Positions 5,556-5,883 of a stretch of 5,883 nt of DNA are shown here, piece by piece. The position numbers and the translations under genes are program-made. Where the stretch lies: assembly GCA_012959845.1 (NCBI GenBank), contig DUCL01000035.1, positions 1 through 5,883 of the forward strand. Direction: 5' to 3'. Under the pieces are notes generated by a model that did not search any database, was not told where the DNA came from, and saw only the letters and a list, made by a program, of their open reading frames with translations. Positions within the stretch are counted from its first letter, which is position 1. Every line of letters starts with the position of its first letter. This DNA comes from Candidatus Poseidoniales archaeon. GTDB lineage: Archaea > Thermoplasmatota > Poseidoniia > Poseidoniales > Poseidoniaceae.

Positions 5556-5883
5556 TCAGTCAATAAAACCAAGTTCTTGGTCAAGAACATCCAACGCATC
5601 ACCTAATTCTATCAACTCGCCAGATTCTTGAAGTGTGCCTTGAGGGGGGCTTGGTGCAAGAGGACTGCTAGGCATTTCGCCATTTCCTTCTAGCCAAGCA
5701 ATCCATTGTATGTAGCGATTTTCTCTTCTATGTTTCAATGGTGCCCACAATTCTTGTAAATCAACATTATTGGCTCTAAAGTGGGTGATTCTGGCTGCGA
5801 AATTTTGCGGGTCTACTTCTTCCATTCGCAATAATAACTCGCGCAATCTAGTTCTAACCACCTCGTCACCATCGTGCCAAAGC
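5556..5883 (-). CDS. Hypothetical protein, probably 5'-truncated by the window edge
   Basis: Minus-strand frame ending in TGA at 5556-5558 and open without a stop to the right edge (about 108 residues visible), so the real start may lie outside. An in-frame GTG at 5859-5861 with GGTGA four bases upstream could instead be a true start, giving 101 residues; the upstream residues (LWHDGDE) read as plausible protein, so I favour truncation. The visible part is soluble: a charged helical region (TRLRELLLRMEEVD), an aromatic stretch with repeated Trp (ELWAPLK, YIQWIAWLE), a Pro/Ser-rich linker (SSPLAPSPPQG), then an acidic Leu-rich C-terminal helix (ELIELGDALDVLDQELGF). The linker plus short terminal helix suggests a tethered interaction motif, which is inference. 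No known family was recognised. The gene's end touches the membrane protein's stop with no gap. Confidence 0.6.
   Translation of the reverse strand, partial: LWHDGDEVVRTRLRELLLRMEEVDPQNFAARITHFRANNVDLQELWAPLKHRRENRYIQWIAWLEGNGEMPSSPLAPSPPQGTLQESGELIELGDALDVLDQELGFID
5559..5588 (-). terminator. Possible stem-loop plus T-rich tract ending the minus-strand gene
   Basis: GTTCTT (5573-5578) and AAGAAC (5583-5588) form a 6-bp stem with a 4-base loop. Reading on the minus strand, the stem is followed by TTGGTTTTATT, a terminator-like order, but it lies within the last codons of the gene. An alternative pairing, ACCAAG with CTTGGT (5568-5581), overlaps it. Archaeal termination depends mainly on T tracts, so the stem may be incidental. 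Confidence 0.25.

Noticed and set aside
1..5883. CRISPR array, tRNA/rRNA gene, insertion sequence or attachment site
   Set aside because: No regularly spaced repeats, cloverleaf-like segments, transposase motifs or flanking duplications were seen on either strand.

Overview
The window reads as ordinary chromosomal DNA of a free-living prokaryote, most likely an archaeon and perhaps a planktonic marine Thermoplasmatota (Marine Group II/Poseidoniales-like). The pointers are a THEP1-type NTPase, which is common in archaea, small membrane proteins ending in acidic tails, very tight gene packing, moderate GC, and AT-rich TATA-like elements rather than bacterial -35/-10 pairs. This placement is inference; nothing here is a taxonomic marker, and GcvH, GalU-type and RNase HI proteins also occur widely in bacteria. 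No rRNA, tRNA, CRISPR array, insertion sequence or phage gene was seen.

Layout, left to right. (1) 159-2150 (+): an N6-adenine DNA methyltransferase of the Eco57I/type IIG-like class, with a target-recognition-like C-terminal half but no visible nuclease domain. (2) A 115-bp gap with a TATA-like element, a short inverted repeat and a mini-ORF leads into a four-gene plus-strand run: a THEP1-like nucleoside-triphosphatase (2275-2853), a two-helix membrane protein with an acidic tail (2897-3238), glycine cleavage H protein gcvH (3294-3677), and a type 1 RNase H (3674-4222) whose GTG start overlaps the gcvH stop by four bases. (3) A minus-strand GalU-like sugar-nucleotide pyrophosphorylase (4224-5084) meets RNase H tail-to-tail with one base between the stop codons. 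It diverges from a four-helix membrane protein (5136-5555) across a short spacer holding a perfect 6-bp palindrome. (4) A minus-strand gene of unknown function (from 5556) meets the membrane protein tail-to-tail with no base between the stops, and is probably cut by the right edge of the window.

How the genes relate. No single pathway ties the window together. gcvH works in one-carbon/glycine metabolism or as a lipoate carrier, but its partners (P, T, L proteins, lipoate ligase) are not here. RNase H removes RNA-DNA hybrids, the GalU-like enzyme supplies NDP-sugars for envelope or glycoprotein glycans, and the methyltransferase could mark the genome. The clearest functional hint from context is the translational overlap of gcvH and RNase H. 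I did not find a convincing new multi-gene system; the most noteworthy points are the apparently solitary methyltransferase, the unusual gcvH/RNase H coupling, the insertion in RNase H, and small regulatory-looking elements in the gaps.
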